Notes under the pieces: generated by a model | What the model was told of the DNA's origin: nothing | The model's database searches: none | The model's input: the letters and a program-made list of their open reading frames with translations, nothing else | Part shown: positions 7,379 to 17,300 of the stretch, piece by piece | Numbering within the stretch: the first letter of the stretch is position 1 | How the letters are laid out: every line of letters starts with the position of its first letter | Source: Silvimonas soli | Lineage (GTDB): Bacteria; Pseudomonadota; Gammaproteobacteria; Burkholderiales; Chitinibacteraceae | Assembly (NCBI RefSeq): GCF_030035605.1 | Contig: NZ_CP106736.1 | Coordinates: 2,976,001-3,040,000, forward strand | Direction of reading: 5' to 3' | Length of the DNA stretch: 64,000 bases | Translations under genes and position numbers: made by a program

Positions 7379-8989
7379 TCAGGGCAGCGCGCGTTTGAAG
7401 ATGGTGACCTGCTGGGCGGTCAGGCTCAATTCGTCAGTTTGAAGCTGAATATCAGCTTTGTCTGTTGTAGTGTAAAGAAACTGCCAATGCTGGTTTGCAA
7501 GTGCCGGCGGCAGCTTGAAGCTGGCCGGGCGACGGCTGTAATTCAGCGCCACCAGTATTTGTTCGCCCGCCGCTTCACGGGTGAATACCAGTACCGGATC
7601 ATCGTCATCCGACAGCAATTTGAGGTTGCCGGTTTGCAGCGCAGGATGGGCTTTGCGCAACGCAATCAGGGCGCGATAGGTTTCCAGCAATGAACCGGGT
7701 TGGCCTTGTTCGGCGGCGACGTTGGCTGTGGCATGGTTGGCGGCCAGCGCGCGGAACGGTTTGGCGGTGGAGAAACCGGCGTTGGCCGAGTCATCCCAAC
7801 TCATTGGCCCACGCAAACGCTGATCATCCCATTGCACGGGTTCGCTGAAAGTCTGGCCGATCTCTTCGCCGTAATACAAAAACGGAATGCCCGGCAGCGT
7901 CAGCAAAGTGGCTGCGGCAATCTTGTTGCTGGCGATATCGCCACCCAATTGTTGCGCGATGCGTGCTCCGGCAAAGGTGTCATGGTTGGATAAAAACGTG
8001 CCCATGCGCGCAACGGGCTTTTGCTTGAGATAGCCGGTGAGCGTGTCCATGGTGCGGCCCATCTGCACGCTTTTGAGAATGGCCGTTTGCAGACCGAAAG
8101 CGAAGGCGCTGCCGGCGGAATCGCTGGCGGAAAACTCGGTAGGCGCACTGGGTACTTCTGCGACCATGTAGCGCTTGCCGTATTCGTTCAGCAAGTCATG
8201 AACACGCCGCATGATCTGGTGGTTTTCCGGTTGGTTTTCCCACAGATTGGGGCCGTTTTCCACCAGCGCGCCTACCGCATCAAAGCGGAAACCATCGACG
8301 CCGCGATTAAGCCAGAAGCGCAGGTTATCGAGATGGAACTCCAGCACCTGGGGGTTGCGGAAATTGAAATCGGGCATGGTGCTGGCAAACGCGCCGTAGT
8401 AATAACCGCCCGCTTTGCCCGCATACCAAGGGTCGCCGCCGTAGGTTTGCCAGCCTTTGGGTTTGTCGTTATGCCAGACATACCAGTTACGCCACGGCGA
8501 ATTGCGCGCGCTGTTGGCGGCGGCGAACAGCGGGTGAGTATCGGCGCTGTGGTTCATGACGTAATCCAGAATCACGCCGATGCCGCGTTTGTGCGCTTCG
8601 GCCACCAGCCGGTCAAAATCAGCAAGTGTGCCGTAGTCCGGCTCGATATTCCGGTAGTCGGTAATGGCATAGCCGTGATCGTGATCGGCGCTGCGATACA
8701 CCGGCAGCAGCCAGATGCCGGTGATGCCCAGTGCTTTCAGATAATCCAGCCGGCGAGTCACGCCATTCAGATCGCCAATACCGTCACCGTTGCTGTCCTG
8801 GTACGAGCGCACCAGAATTTCCATGAATACGCCGCGCTGCTGCCAGTCTTGCGGCAAGCCACTGTCGTGCGCTTGGGGCGCGACCGGGCTGATATCGGCC
8901 GGGGCGGTCAGCTCTGCTGCCTGCAAAGGCTGGCCCAGTAGCAGGGCGGTGAGACTGGCCAGGCTAAAAAGCGAACGGGGCAAATTCAT
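7379..8989 (-). CDS. Secreted GH13 alpha-amylase family enzyme
   Basis: A 536-residue glycoside hydrolase of family 13 with a signal peptide ending near LLLGQPLQAAE, so it acts in the periplasm or outside the cell on alpha-glucans or maltodextrins. Conserved regions are present in order: DYVMNHSADTH (region I), GFRFDAVG with the nucleophile Asp (region II), YMVAEVPS with the acid/base Glu (region III) and FLSNHDTF (region IV). The calcium-type loop DSNGDGIGDLNG near residue 65 is typical of the oligo-1,6-glucosidase/amylase subgroup. The exact specificity (alpha-amylase, alpha-glucosidase or trehalose-type) cannot be settled from these motifs. A LacI-type operator lies 52 bp upstream, which fits sugar-responsive control. 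Confidence 0.9.
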   Translation of the reverse strand: MNLPRSLFSLASLTALLLGQPLQAAELTAPADISPVAPQAHDSGLPQDWQQRGVFMEILVRSYQDSNGDGIGDLNGVTRRLDYLKALGITGIWLLPVYRSADHDHGYAITDYRNIEPDYGTLADFDRLVAEAHKRGIGVILDYVMNHSADTHPLFAAANSARNSPWRNWYVWHNDKPKGWQTYGGDPWYAGKAGGYYYGAFASTMPDFNFRNPQVLEFHLDNLRFWLNRGVDGFRFDAVGALVENGPNLWENQPENHQIMRRVHDLLNEYGKRYMVAEVPSAPTEFSASDSAGSAFAFGLQTAILKSVQMGRTMDTLTGYLKQKPVARMGTFLSNHDTFAGARIAQQLGGDIASNKIAAATLLTLPGIPFLYYGEEIGQTFSEPVQWDDQRLRGPMSWDDSANAGFSTAKPFRALAANHATANVAAEQGQPGSLLETYRALIALRKAHPALQTGNLKLLSDDDDPVLVFTREAAGEQILVALNYSRRPASFKLPPALANQHWQFLYTTTDKADIQLQTDELSLTAQQVTIFKRALP

Positions 8990-9040
8990 GGTGATGGTTT
9001 CTCGTCTGGAGGCGCAGCGGCAATGCCTGCAAGCATATTT

Positions 9041-9054
9041 TCAAACCGGTTTGA
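9041..9054. promoter_or_regulatory. LacI-family-type operator upstream of the amylase gene
   Basis: TCAAACCGGTTTGA is a perfect 14-bp palindrome centred on CG, the form bound by LacI/GalR-family repressors. It lies 52 bp upstream of the amylase start and about 170 bp from the divergent GST gene. No LacI-family gene is in the window. Confidence 0.6.
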
Positions 9055-9226
9055 TATCCAGTAAGGCGTGAACCTTAAAGGGGCGCTTGCTCTGCGTAAT
9101 GGCGGCGCAATCGCGCCAGTGTCGCCAGCTCAAGCTTGATCCTCGACCGGTTTGCACAAATCTGCCGCGCTGCCTTTCCGGGTTTCAGCTACATTCTTAT
9201 GGCATATAAAAACCCTGGACCGCCAC

Positions 9227-9898
9227 ATGATTACCGTTCATCACCTGAATAACTCCCGCTCCCAACGTGTGTTGTGGCTGCTGGAAGAACTGGGCGTGGA
9301 GTATGAAATCAAGTATTACCAGCGTGACAAAGCCACCATGCTGGCCCCGCCTCAGTTGCGGGCGATTCATCCGTTGGGCAAGGCGCCAGTGATTACCGAT
9401 GGCGATATCACGGTGGCCGAGTCCGGTGCCATTGTCGAATATCTGCTGGATCAGTATGGCGAAGGATATCTGCGCCCGGCTGCAGGCACCGCACCGCGCC
9501 GCCAGTTCACGTACTGGCTGCATTACGCCGAAGGTTCGGCTATGCCGTTGCTGGTGATGAGCCTGATATTTGGCAAGCTACCGCAACAGCCCATGCCGTT
9601 TTTTATCCGGCCGATCGTGCGCGGCATTGCCGATAAAGTACGCAAGGTGTTTCTGCGTCCCCAACTGAAAAACCACGCCGATTTCATGGAAGGGGAACTG
9701 GCCCGTTCTGGCTGGTTTGCGGGCGACGAATTTACCGCTGCCGATATCCAGATGAGTTTTGTGGTGGAGGCTGCGGCAGCGCGTGGTGTGACTGAAGATC
9801 GACCGCATCTGGCAGCTTTTTTGAAAAACATTCACGCCCGCCCGGCGTATCAGCGCGCGCTCACGCGTGGCGGCCCTTATGAATTGATGGGCTCCTGA
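9227..9898 (+). CDS. Glutathione S-transferase family protein
   Basis: A 223-residue cytoplasmic protein with an N-terminal thioredoxin-like domain (NSRSQRVLWLLEELGVEYE, then PLGKAPVITDG and the glutathione-binding AESGAIVEYLLDQY) and a C-terminal helical domain (FTAADIQMSF). This is the usual length for a bacterial GST with a Ser near the thiol site. The ATG at 9227 begins the conserved domain; an upstream in-frame ATG at 9152 would add 25 residues without family resemblance. The substrate is unknown. It is divergent from the amylase gene and monocistronic. Confidence 0.9.
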   Translation: MITVHHLNNSRSQRVLWLLEELGVEYEIKYYQRDKATMLAPPQLRAIHPLGKAPVITDGDITVAESGAIVEYLLDQYGEGYLRPAAGTAPRRQFTYWLHYAEGSAMPLLVMSLIFGKLPQQPMPFFIRPIVRGIADKVRKVFLRPQLKNHADFMEGELARSGWFAGDEFTAADIQMSFVVEAAAARGVTEDRPHLAAFLKNIHARPAYQRALTRGGPYELMGS

Positions 9899-10069
9899 AG
9901 CAGGGCGCAGGCAGGTGTCCAGCGACGGGGTGAGCATCATCTTTTCCACGGGCATCATGCTTGGCGGGCACAGAATGCGAGTGTCAGTTTCTAGTCATGC
10001 TCGGCTTGAATGAGTGTGACATTAGAGATAGTCTCTCGTTTTGCTTTTTTCCCCTGACTGGTCTTTTTC

Positions 10070-11095
10070 ATGCAATCAAGCAAGTCTGCTGAAATCGCGG
10101 CATTGATCGCACAAAGTGAGCGCCTGACTTACTCTGATGCCGACGAAGCATTGCGCCTTGCCGAAGAAGCCGCCAGGCAAGTGCCCGGTAGTACCGACTT
10201 GATGCTGGCCGTGCGCGCGTTGCAGCGTTGCGCCACCATGCAGCTGATTTTTGGCCAGATGCATGAGGGTCAGCGCTCCTTGCTCAAAGCCCTGACCATA
10301 GCCGAGAAAGAAGACTTCGAGGCCGTGCGCGGCGAAATCATGCAGGACATGGCCGCCGTGTATTACACCATCGGTGAGTACGACGACGCCATTGACTACT
10401 GGGCGGATTGCCTTGATCCAGCCAATGCGCTGTTCACCGTCGAAACCCGCGTGCATTCGCATATCGGTCTGGGCCAGATCTACTTTGCTCACGAAAACTA
10501 CGAGATGGCGCTGTCGCATCACCGCCGTGCCCAGCGCATGGCCGGGACTGCGCTGGCCGCCACTTTGCGTTGCCGGGTGCTGATCAACGTCGCCACCGAT
10601 TGCCTGCGTTTGTCTTTGCTGGATGAGGCAGAAAAGGCGCTGATTGAAGGGCTGGTGCTGGCTGAGCAAACCGGCCAGAACGAATATCAGGAAGAAATCT
10701 CGGTGTATCAGTCCACCGTGGCGATGGATCGGGGTGACCTGGCTACGGCGGCCAATTGGCTGGACCGCGCCGAGAAAATAGAACATGTCTGTCTGTGGGG
10801 GCAGAATCTGCGCTTGCTGGCGCGCGGGCGCTTGCACATCATGAACAGCGAGTACGACGCTGCGCTCAATATCCTGCACCACGCGCTGGAACTGTCCGCT
10901 GAAATGGGCATCTCGCACAAAGCTTTTCAGGCGCATCACTTGCTGGCGCAGACCTACACGCATATGGGGCGTCCGGTGGACGCCGAGCAGCATCATCGCC
11001 GCTATCTGGAAGTATTTACCCGGATCGTCCGGCCTGGCACCTATAGCCGCCTGCAACAACTGGAAACCCGTTTCCAGAACCTGCTGACCGACTGA
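10070..11095 (+). CDS. TPR-repeat protein, paralog A
   Basis: A 341-residue all-helical protein made of consecutive tetratricopeptide-like repeats (for example GEYDDAIDYWADCL, GLGQIYFAHENYEMALSHHRRAQ, GRPVDAEQHHRRYLEVF). No signal peptide, membrane segment or catalytic domain is visible. It aligns from end to end with the protein encoded at 13190-14206. Such repeats are common as the N-terminal half of TPR-GGDEF signalling proteins, but no GGDEF domain follows here, so it may be a free-standing scaffold or sensor. The ribosome binding site is weak. Confidence 0.8.
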   Translation: MQSSKSAEIAALIAQSERLTYSDADEALRLAEEAARQVPGSTDLMLAVRALQRCATMQLIFGQMHEGQRSLLKALTIAEKEDFEAVRGEIMQDMAAVYYTIGEYDDAIDYWADCLDPANALFTVETRVHSHIGLGQIYFAHENYEMALSHHRRAQRMAGTALAATLRCRVLINVATDCLRLSLLDEAEKALIEGLVLAEQTGQNEYQEEISVYQSTVAMDRGDLATAANWLDRAEKIEHVCLWGQNLRLLARGRLHIMNSEYDAALNILHHALELSAEMGISHKAFQAHHLLAQTYTHMGRPVDAEQHHRRYLEVFTRIVRPGTYSRLQQLETRFQNLLTD

Positions 11096-11202
11096 TCCGG
11101 TCTGCTCACCCTGGCTGCACTTGCCTTTGTGCCAATGTAACTTCGATTGGTCACGTTTTTCGTCCACAATGGCGGGGCTCAGTTCCTGGGGAGTAACGCA
11201 CG

Positions 11203-12360
11203 ATGAAGTCCTTCACTTTTTACAATCCCACCCGCCTGCATTTTGGTAATGGCCAGATCGCCCGACTGGCCGACGAAATCGCCCCCGGCAGCCGTGTGTT
11301 GCTGGTTTATGGTGGCGGCAGCGTCAAAAAAAATGATGTGTACGCACAGATCATGGCGGCGCTGGCCGGGTCTGAAGTCACGGAATTTGGCGGCATTGAG
11401 CCTAATCCAGAGTTCGATACGCTGATGAAAGCGGTGGCTTTGGGGCGCGAGCAACGGCCAGACTGGATTATTGCTGCGGGTGGCGGCTCGGTATCAGATG
11501 GTGCCAAGTTCATTGCCGCTGCGATTGATCTGGACCCGGCACTGGATCCATGGTTGATCGTGGGTAATCGCATCAAGCTGGAATCCGCAGTGCCGCTGGG
11601 TGTGGTGCTGACGCTGCCTGCGACCGGCTCCGAAAGCAACCTTGCTTCGGTCATCACCCGTTCCAGTACGCATGACAAAATCTCTTTCAAGAATCCGCTG
11701 GTGTTCCCGCGCTTTGCAGTGCTTGACCCAGCGGTCATGGCCACCTTGCCGCCACGGCAGTTGGGTAACGGCGTGGTCGATGCCTTTGTGCACACCACCG
11801 AGCAATATCTGACATTCCCCGCGCAGGCACACATTCAGGATCGATTGGCAGAAGGCATTCTGGCCACGTTGGCAGAAGTCGGCCCCAATCTGCTGACCGC
11901 GCAAGACGACGAAGCGCGTGCCAACGTCATGTGGGCGGCCAATCAAGCCTTGTTTGGTCTGGTGGGGGTCGGGCAGCCGCAGGATTGGGCTACGCACGCC
12001 ATCGGCCACGAACTGACCGCGCTATACGGGCTGGATCATGCGCAAACGCTGGCGGTGACCTTGCCTTCACTACTGCGTTATTGCATTGCCGAGAAAGAAG
12101 CCAAGCTGGTGCAATATGCCAACCGGGTATGGGGTATTCCCGGCAGCGGCCCGGGCGTTGCCGCCGCAGCGATTGAAGCCACGGCCGATTTCTTTGAGCG
12201 CATGGGTGTGCCAGTGCATCTGGGTGCTTATGGGATAGACCCGGACCAAGCCGCAACCCGCGTGCAAGAGCAACTCATCCGCCACGGTCGCGCAGATCTG
12301 GGCGAACACGGACGACTCTCTCCGGCCGATTGTGCGGCCATTGTGCGGGCGGCAGGTTAG
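11203..12360 (+). CDS. yqhD: NADPH-dependent iron-containing alcohol dehydrogenase/aldehyde reductase
   Basis: A 385-residue iron-containing alcohol dehydrogenase of the YqhD/butanol dehydrogenase type, which reduces short-chain aldehydes in the cytoplasm. The N-terminus (FTFYNPTRLHFGNGQI) is typical. The nucleotide-binding part has VYGGGSVKKNDVY and AAGGGSVSDGAKF. The metal ligands appear in GNGVVDAFVHTTEQ (Asp and His) and in the later His residues of WATHAIGHE and GLDHAQT. GGGGAG before the ATG supports the start. It likely detoxifies aldehydes. The neighbouring TPR genes do not suggest a pathway. Confidence 0.9.
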   Translation: MKSFTFYNPTRLHFGNGQIARLADEIAPGSRVLLVYGGGSVKKNDVYAQIMAALAGSEVTEFGGIEPNPEFDTLMKAVALGREQRPDWIIAAGGGSVSDGAKFIAAAIDLDPALDPWLIVGNRIKLESAVPLGVVLTLPATGSESNLASVITRSSTHDKISFKNPLVFPRFAVLDPAVMATLPPRQLGNGVVDAFVHTTEQYLTFPAQAHIQDRLAEGILATLAEVGPNLLTAQDDEARANVMWAANQALFGLVGVGQPQDWATHAIGHELTALYGLDHAQTLAVTLPSLLRYCIAEKEAKLVQYANRVWGIPGSGPGVAAAAIEATADFFERMGVPVHLGAYGIDPDQAATRVQEQLIRHGRADLGEHGRLSPADCAAIVRAAG

Positions 12361-12382
12361 CTGTTGCAGCTCCTGGTTGGCG

Positions 12383-12655
12383 TCAGGCGCGGATATCCTG
12401 ATAAGCGGGGGTGGTGTCGAATTCATGCTTGGCAAAGGGGCATAGCGGGATAATCTTGCGGCCCTCTTTGCGCATCTTTTCCACCACCCGGGCGACCAGT
12501 TGCTTGCCCACGCCTTGACCCTTCAAGCTCTCGTCCACCCAGGTGTGGTCGATGATGCTCAGCTTGTCGCCGGTGGGTACAAACACGATTTCGGCCACCA
12601 GATTGTCCTCCGCATCGTTCAGATAGAACCGGTTTTCGCCTTCCAGAATGTTCAT
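12383..12655 (-). CDS. yjdJ: YjdJ-like GNAT-fold N-acetyltransferase
   Basis: A 90-residue protein with a minimal GNAT fold: NRFYLNDAEDNLVAEIVF, then IDHTWVDESLKGQGVGKQLV with the acetyl-CoA pyrophosphate loop G-x-G-V-G, and PLCPFAKHEF, the signature of this small subfamily. GGAAG upstream of the ATG at 12655 fixes the start; a longer frame from 12736 overlaps the preceding gene. It follows the YjdI-like ferredoxin gene by 44 bp in the same order as in E. coli, so the two are probably co-transcribed. The acetylated substrate is unknown. Confidence 0.88.
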   Translation of the reverse strand: MNILEGENRFYLNDAEDNLVAEIVFVPTGDKLSIIDHTWVDESLKGQGVGKQLVARVVEKMRKEGRKIIPLCPFAKHEFDTTPAYQDIRA

Positions 12656-12699
12656 GCCATGCTTCCCGTGTGTGGAGTTGCGTGCTATTTGGCCCGCAA

Positions 12700-12930
12700 T
12701 TACTTGGTGCGATATACCAGTGCGCCGCTGGGGCATTGATCGATTACCTGCATGACGGTGGCAACATCAGCGTTATCTGGCACGATCCAGGGCTTGCGCT
12801 CGAGCTTGAATATCCGGCTGTCGCCGCGAACGCATTTTCCGGCATGTTGACAGATCTTCTGGTTGAAATAGATGTCCACATCGTTTCCATGATAAAGCCG
12901 GTAACCCGCATCGATCAGTGCTTGTTCCAT
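12700..12930 (-). CDS. yjdI: YjdI-like divergent 4Fe-4S mono-cluster protein
   Basis: A 76-residue protein, the length of E. coli YjdI. The motif ICQHAGKCVRG followed by DQCPSGAL gives the four-Cys pattern of the divergent ferredoxin domain Fer4_19 (C-x5-C with a distant C-P-S-G-A). It is probably a small iron-sulfur protein of the cytoplasm. It pairs with the downstream acetyltransferase. Role unknown. Confidence 0.85.
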   Translation of the reverse strand: MEQALIDAGYRLYHGNDVDIYFNQKICQHAGKCVRGDSRIFKLERKPWIVPDNADVATVMQVIDQCPSGALVYRTK

Positions 12931-13189
12931 CGCCTGGTTCCTGTTCCGGAGGTAGTCGTCACGTGAGACGCCAACGCGGCAAAAAGCGCGGCGGCCAATA
13001 TGACAACAGATATACGGGGACGTCTGCAGCTTCTGGCAGGTGGTTTGAACGCCTTGGCTGCCAGGGTGTCATCTATGATGAACATCTACAAACAGTAGTC
13101 CAGTCTGGCGCGGTTGGCATGCAAGACTGCTGCAACATGACAGTGCGAGGGTGTGCCTGTAGAAGCGCCCATTCCGGAGGATGTTGATT

Positions 13190-14206
13190 ATGGCGACACA
13201 AGACATCGATGCCTTGCTTGATCGCGCACGGCGGCTGGTTTCGTCGCACAGTGGCGAGGCACTGGCACTGGCCGGACAAGCACGTGAGCTGGCCGTGGCC
13301 GAAGGCCTGCAAGGTTTGCAGGCCGCGGCGCTGGTGGTGGAAGCCCACGCCATGACCATGTTCGGCCAGCAGGCAGAGGCACTGGACGCTTTGCTGGTGG
13401 CGCTTGATCTGGGCGATCACCATGGCATGGGGCTGGCCCGTGGTGATGCGTTGCAGATGCTGGCCAGGGTCTATTACACCCGCGGCGAGTATGAACGCGC
13501 CAGCGACTGCTGGTGCGCCTGCGTCGAACTGGAAGACGCAGATATTGCGCCAACCGTGCGCATTCGTGCCCACGTCGGCCTTGGCCAGTTGCTGTATGCC
13601 CATGAGCAATACGACAGCGCGCTGGCGCACCACCGGCGGGCGCTGGTGCTGGCCGAAGAAAGCGACGATCCGCAACTGACTAGCAGTTGCCTCATCAATA
13701 TCGCTGTTGATTTGATGCGATTGGGGCTGCTCAGTGACGCCATTGCTTCGCTCAAGCAGGCGCTACCGCTGGTGCGAGCCGACAAAAACTACGAGTACGA
13801 AGCAGAAATTTACAGCGTACTGGGCCAGATTGACATGGCGCGTGGCGATATCGAGCGCGCCCGCATGAGCCTGATGGTGGCCCTCAAGATCAATCGCCTG
13901 CACGTCAATTCCTGGGGCGAAGCCAGCAATTTGCTGTGGCTGGGGCAATGCAGCCTGGCCGAGGGTTTGCTGGAAACGGCGGACGACGAATTGCGTAGCG
14001 CGCTGGCGCTGGCGCAATCCATGGGCTCGCAGCATTTGCTGGCCAATGCACACCATGCGCTGGCCACGCTGTGCCGCTCCAACGGACAGACCGAAATCGC
14101 CGACAAGCATGAATTGAGCTACCGCGAATTACGGCGTCAATTACTGGAACATGCCCGCTCGCCGCGTCTGGCCACCATGGAATTACGCCTCTCGCCGGTG
14201 ACCTGA
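13190..14206 (+). CDS. TPR-repeat protein, paralog B
   Basis: A 338-residue helical-repeat protein aligned along its whole length with the one at 10070-11095. Shared landmarks include LARVYYTRGEYERASDCW versus MAAVYYTIGEYDDAIDYW and GLGQLLYAHEQYDSALAHHRRAL versus the equivalent repeat. GGAGG at 13176-13180 is nine bases before the ATG at 13190; the in-frame ATG at 13181 touches that site and is not used. No catalytic or output domain is attached. The gene is monocistronic. Confidence 0.8.
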   Translation: MATQDIDALLDRARRLVSSHSGEALALAGQARELAVAEGLQGLQAAALVVEAHAMTMFGQQAEALDALLVALDLGDHHGMGLARGDALQMLARVYYTRGEYERASDCWCACVELEDADIAPTVRIRAHVGLGQLLYAHEQYDSALAHHRRALVLAEESDDPQLTSSCLINIAVDLMRLGLLSDAIASLKQALPLVRADKNYEYEAEIYSVLGQIDMARGDIERARMSLMVALKINRLHVNSWGEASNLLWLGQCSLAEGLLETADDELRSALALAQSMGSQHLLANAHHALATLCRSNGQTEIADKHELSYRELRRQLLEHARSPRLATMELRLSPVT

Positions 14207-14368
14207 AAACACCCTTGGCATGCACCAGAATTGTTGCAACTGCACACTCGCCAGCCCTTATTTGATGCCATTTGGAAAAACCCCAGTAAAAATGGGACTT
14301 TAGCTCCGCGTTTTTTCGATAAAATCGACCTTTAAACGTTGATTAAAAAAACCGCGAGCGCCCCCGCC

Positions 14369-17300
14369 ATGGCCGATACGACCGCCGCAATCCCTGCTGA
14401 CCAGCAAGATCGCCTGCGTGAAATTCCTTATAACTACACTTCTTTTTCTGATCGGGAAGTTGTCATTCGCTTGTTGGGTGACGATGGCTGGCAGACTTTG
14501 CAAGAGTTGCGCCGTGAGCGCGTAACCGGCCGTTCTGCCCGCATGTTGTTCGAAGTGCTGGGCGATATCTGGGCGGTAAAACGCAATCCGTACCTGGAAG
14601 ACGACCTGCTGGACAACCCCAAGCGGCTGGCCATGCTGGTCGACGCCATGAAGCATCGTTTGTCTGAAATCGAAAAGCGCCGCGATGGCAACGACAAGGT
14701 CGGCATTCTGGTGGCCCGTGCACGTCAGGCTGTGGATGCGTTCTCTAATGGTTTCCGTGACACCGCCGCGCTGCGCAAAAAAGTACTGCGCCTGCTGGCT
14801 GGCGTAACTCGCCGCGACAATATCAATTTTGATGGTCTGGCCCGCGTTTCGCACGTGACCGATGCGACTGACTGGCGCGTTGAATACCCGTTTGTGGTGC
14901 TCAACCCCGATACCGAAGACGAAATGGCGCCCATGGTGGCGGCCTGTATCGAGCTAGGCCTGACCATCATCCCGCGTGGCGGCGGTACCGGTTATACCGG
15001 CGGCGCTGTGCCGCTGACGCCCATGTCGGCCGTCATCAACACCGAAAAACTCGATCTGCACAACGGCGTGGAAATGCGCCGGATTCCGGGCGTGGATCAC
15101 GAAATCGCCACCATCCAGTGCGGGGCCGGTGTCGTTACCCGCCGCGTAATGGAAGCCGCTGAAGAAAAAGGCCTGGTGTTTGCGGTTGATCCGACCTCGG
15201 CCGATGCCTCCTGTATTGGCGGCAACGTGGCCATGAACGCCGGTGGCAAGAAAGCCGTGTTGTGGGGCACCGCGCTGGACAATCTGGTGAGCTGGAAGAT
15301 GGTTGATCCAGATGGCAACTGGATGTTCATCGAGCGGCTGGACCACAATCTGGGCAAGATCCATGACGCTGAATCGGCCAGCTTCAAAGTGGCGCGCTAC
15401 AAGCCCGACGGCAAAACGCTGATCAACGAAGAAACGCTGGTCATTCCAGGTAACAAGTTCCGCAAAGTGGGCTTGGGCAAGGATGTGACCGACAAATTCC
15501 TGGCCGGTTTGCCGGGCATTCAGAAAGAAGGCACGGACGGCATCATCACCTCCGCACGCTTTGTACTGCATCGCTTGCCCGCGCATACCCGCACCGTATG
15601 CCTGGAATTCTTTGGCGAAGTCAGCCGCGCCGTGCCCGCCATTGTGGAAATCAAAGACTACATTGATGGCCTGACTGGCGTGCAACTGGCGGGTCTGGAG
15701 CATCTGGACTGGCGCTACGTGCGTGCCGTGGGTTACACCACCAAGGCCAAGAGCCGTGGTCGCCCGAAAATGGTGTTGATCGCTGACATTGTGTCGGACG
15801 ATGAAAACAAGCTGGGCGAAGCCGCATCGCAAGTGGTGATGATCGCCAACCGCCGCAGCGCCGAAGGCTTTATTGCCGTCACCAGCGAACAACGCAAAAA
15901 ATTCTGGCTGGATCGCGCGCGTACCGCCGCCATCGCCAAACACACCAACGCGTTCAAGATCAACGAAGACGTGGTGATTCCACTGCCGCGCCTGGGTGAG
16001 TATTCCGACGCCATCGAACGCATCAACATCGAGTTGTCGATCCACAACAAGCTGGAATTGCTGGATGCGCTGACCGGTTTCTTCACCCGTGGCCGCTTGC
16101 CGATGGACATGAGCGATGCCGCTGTCAGCCACGATGAGCTGATCGCAGACCGTCGGGAATCGGCCATCAGCCTGATCGCCGCTGTGCGCACCCGCTGGCA
16201 GTGGCTGGGGGACAATCTGGACAGCGCGTTTGAGTCGTATACCGATGCATGGCCAGAAGCGCCGCTGGAACGGGTTGTGACCGCCTCTGACGCGCCACAA
16301 AGCGTTTATCACGGCATGCGTGATTACGTACTGCGCGTGTCGTACAAGCGTGAGCTGCTGGCTTCGCTGGAAGCGTTGTTTGTGGGCCGTACCGACAAAC
16401 CCATCATGGATGCCGTGCAAAAGCTGCACGAGCAAGTGCTCAAGGGCCGGACCTGGGTAGCGCTGCACATGCACGCTGGTGATGGAAACGTGCACACCAA
16501 TCTGCCGGTGAACTCCGACAATTACGAGATGTTGCAGCGGGCGCACCATGCCGTCGCGCGCATCATGCAAGTGGCGCGTGATCTGAACGGCGTGATCTCG
16601 GGCGAACATGGTATCGGCATTACCAAATACGAGTTCCTGACCCACGAAGAACTGGCCCCGTTCGAGGCCTACAAGCAACAGGTTGATCCGAATGGCCGCT
16701 TCAACAAGGGCAAGCTGTTGCCCGGAGCCGATCTGACCAATGCCTATACGCCCTCGTTCAGTTTGCTGGGTGCAGAGTCGCTGATCCTGGAACAATCGGG
16801 CATCGGCAATATCTCCAATATGGTCAAAGACTGCCTGCGCTGCGGTAAGTGCAAGCCGGTGTGTTCGACGCATGTGCCACGCGCCAACCTTTTGTACAGC
16901 CCGCGCAACAAGATTCTGGCCACCGGTTTGCTGACCGAAGCATTCCTGTATGAAGAACAAACCCGCCGTGGCGTGTCGCTTAAGCACTTTGAAGAACTGG
17001 GCGACGTCGCGGACCATTGCACGGTATGTCACCGCTGCGTGAATCCGTGCCCGGTGAAGATCGACTTTGGCGATGTGTCGATTGCCATGCGCAACTTCTT
17101 GCGCGATGAAGGCCAGAAGAAATTCAACCCGATGACCGCACTGGCGATGGGCTTTTTGACCATCAAAGACCCGGCCACCATCAAGCTGATCCGCAAGGTG
17201 ACGATCGAGTGGGGCGGCAAAGCGCAGCGACTGGGTTATCGCATCGGTAAATCGCTGGGGCTGATTCAGGGCGTGCTCAAGCAACCGCCATCAACTGAAG

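Noticed and set aside
14954..17284. Long minus-strand open frame (776 codons)
   Set aside because: It lies entirely opposite the FAD/Fe-S oxidoreductase gene, is rich in His and Gln as expected from antisense of GC-rich codons, and has no family motifs.
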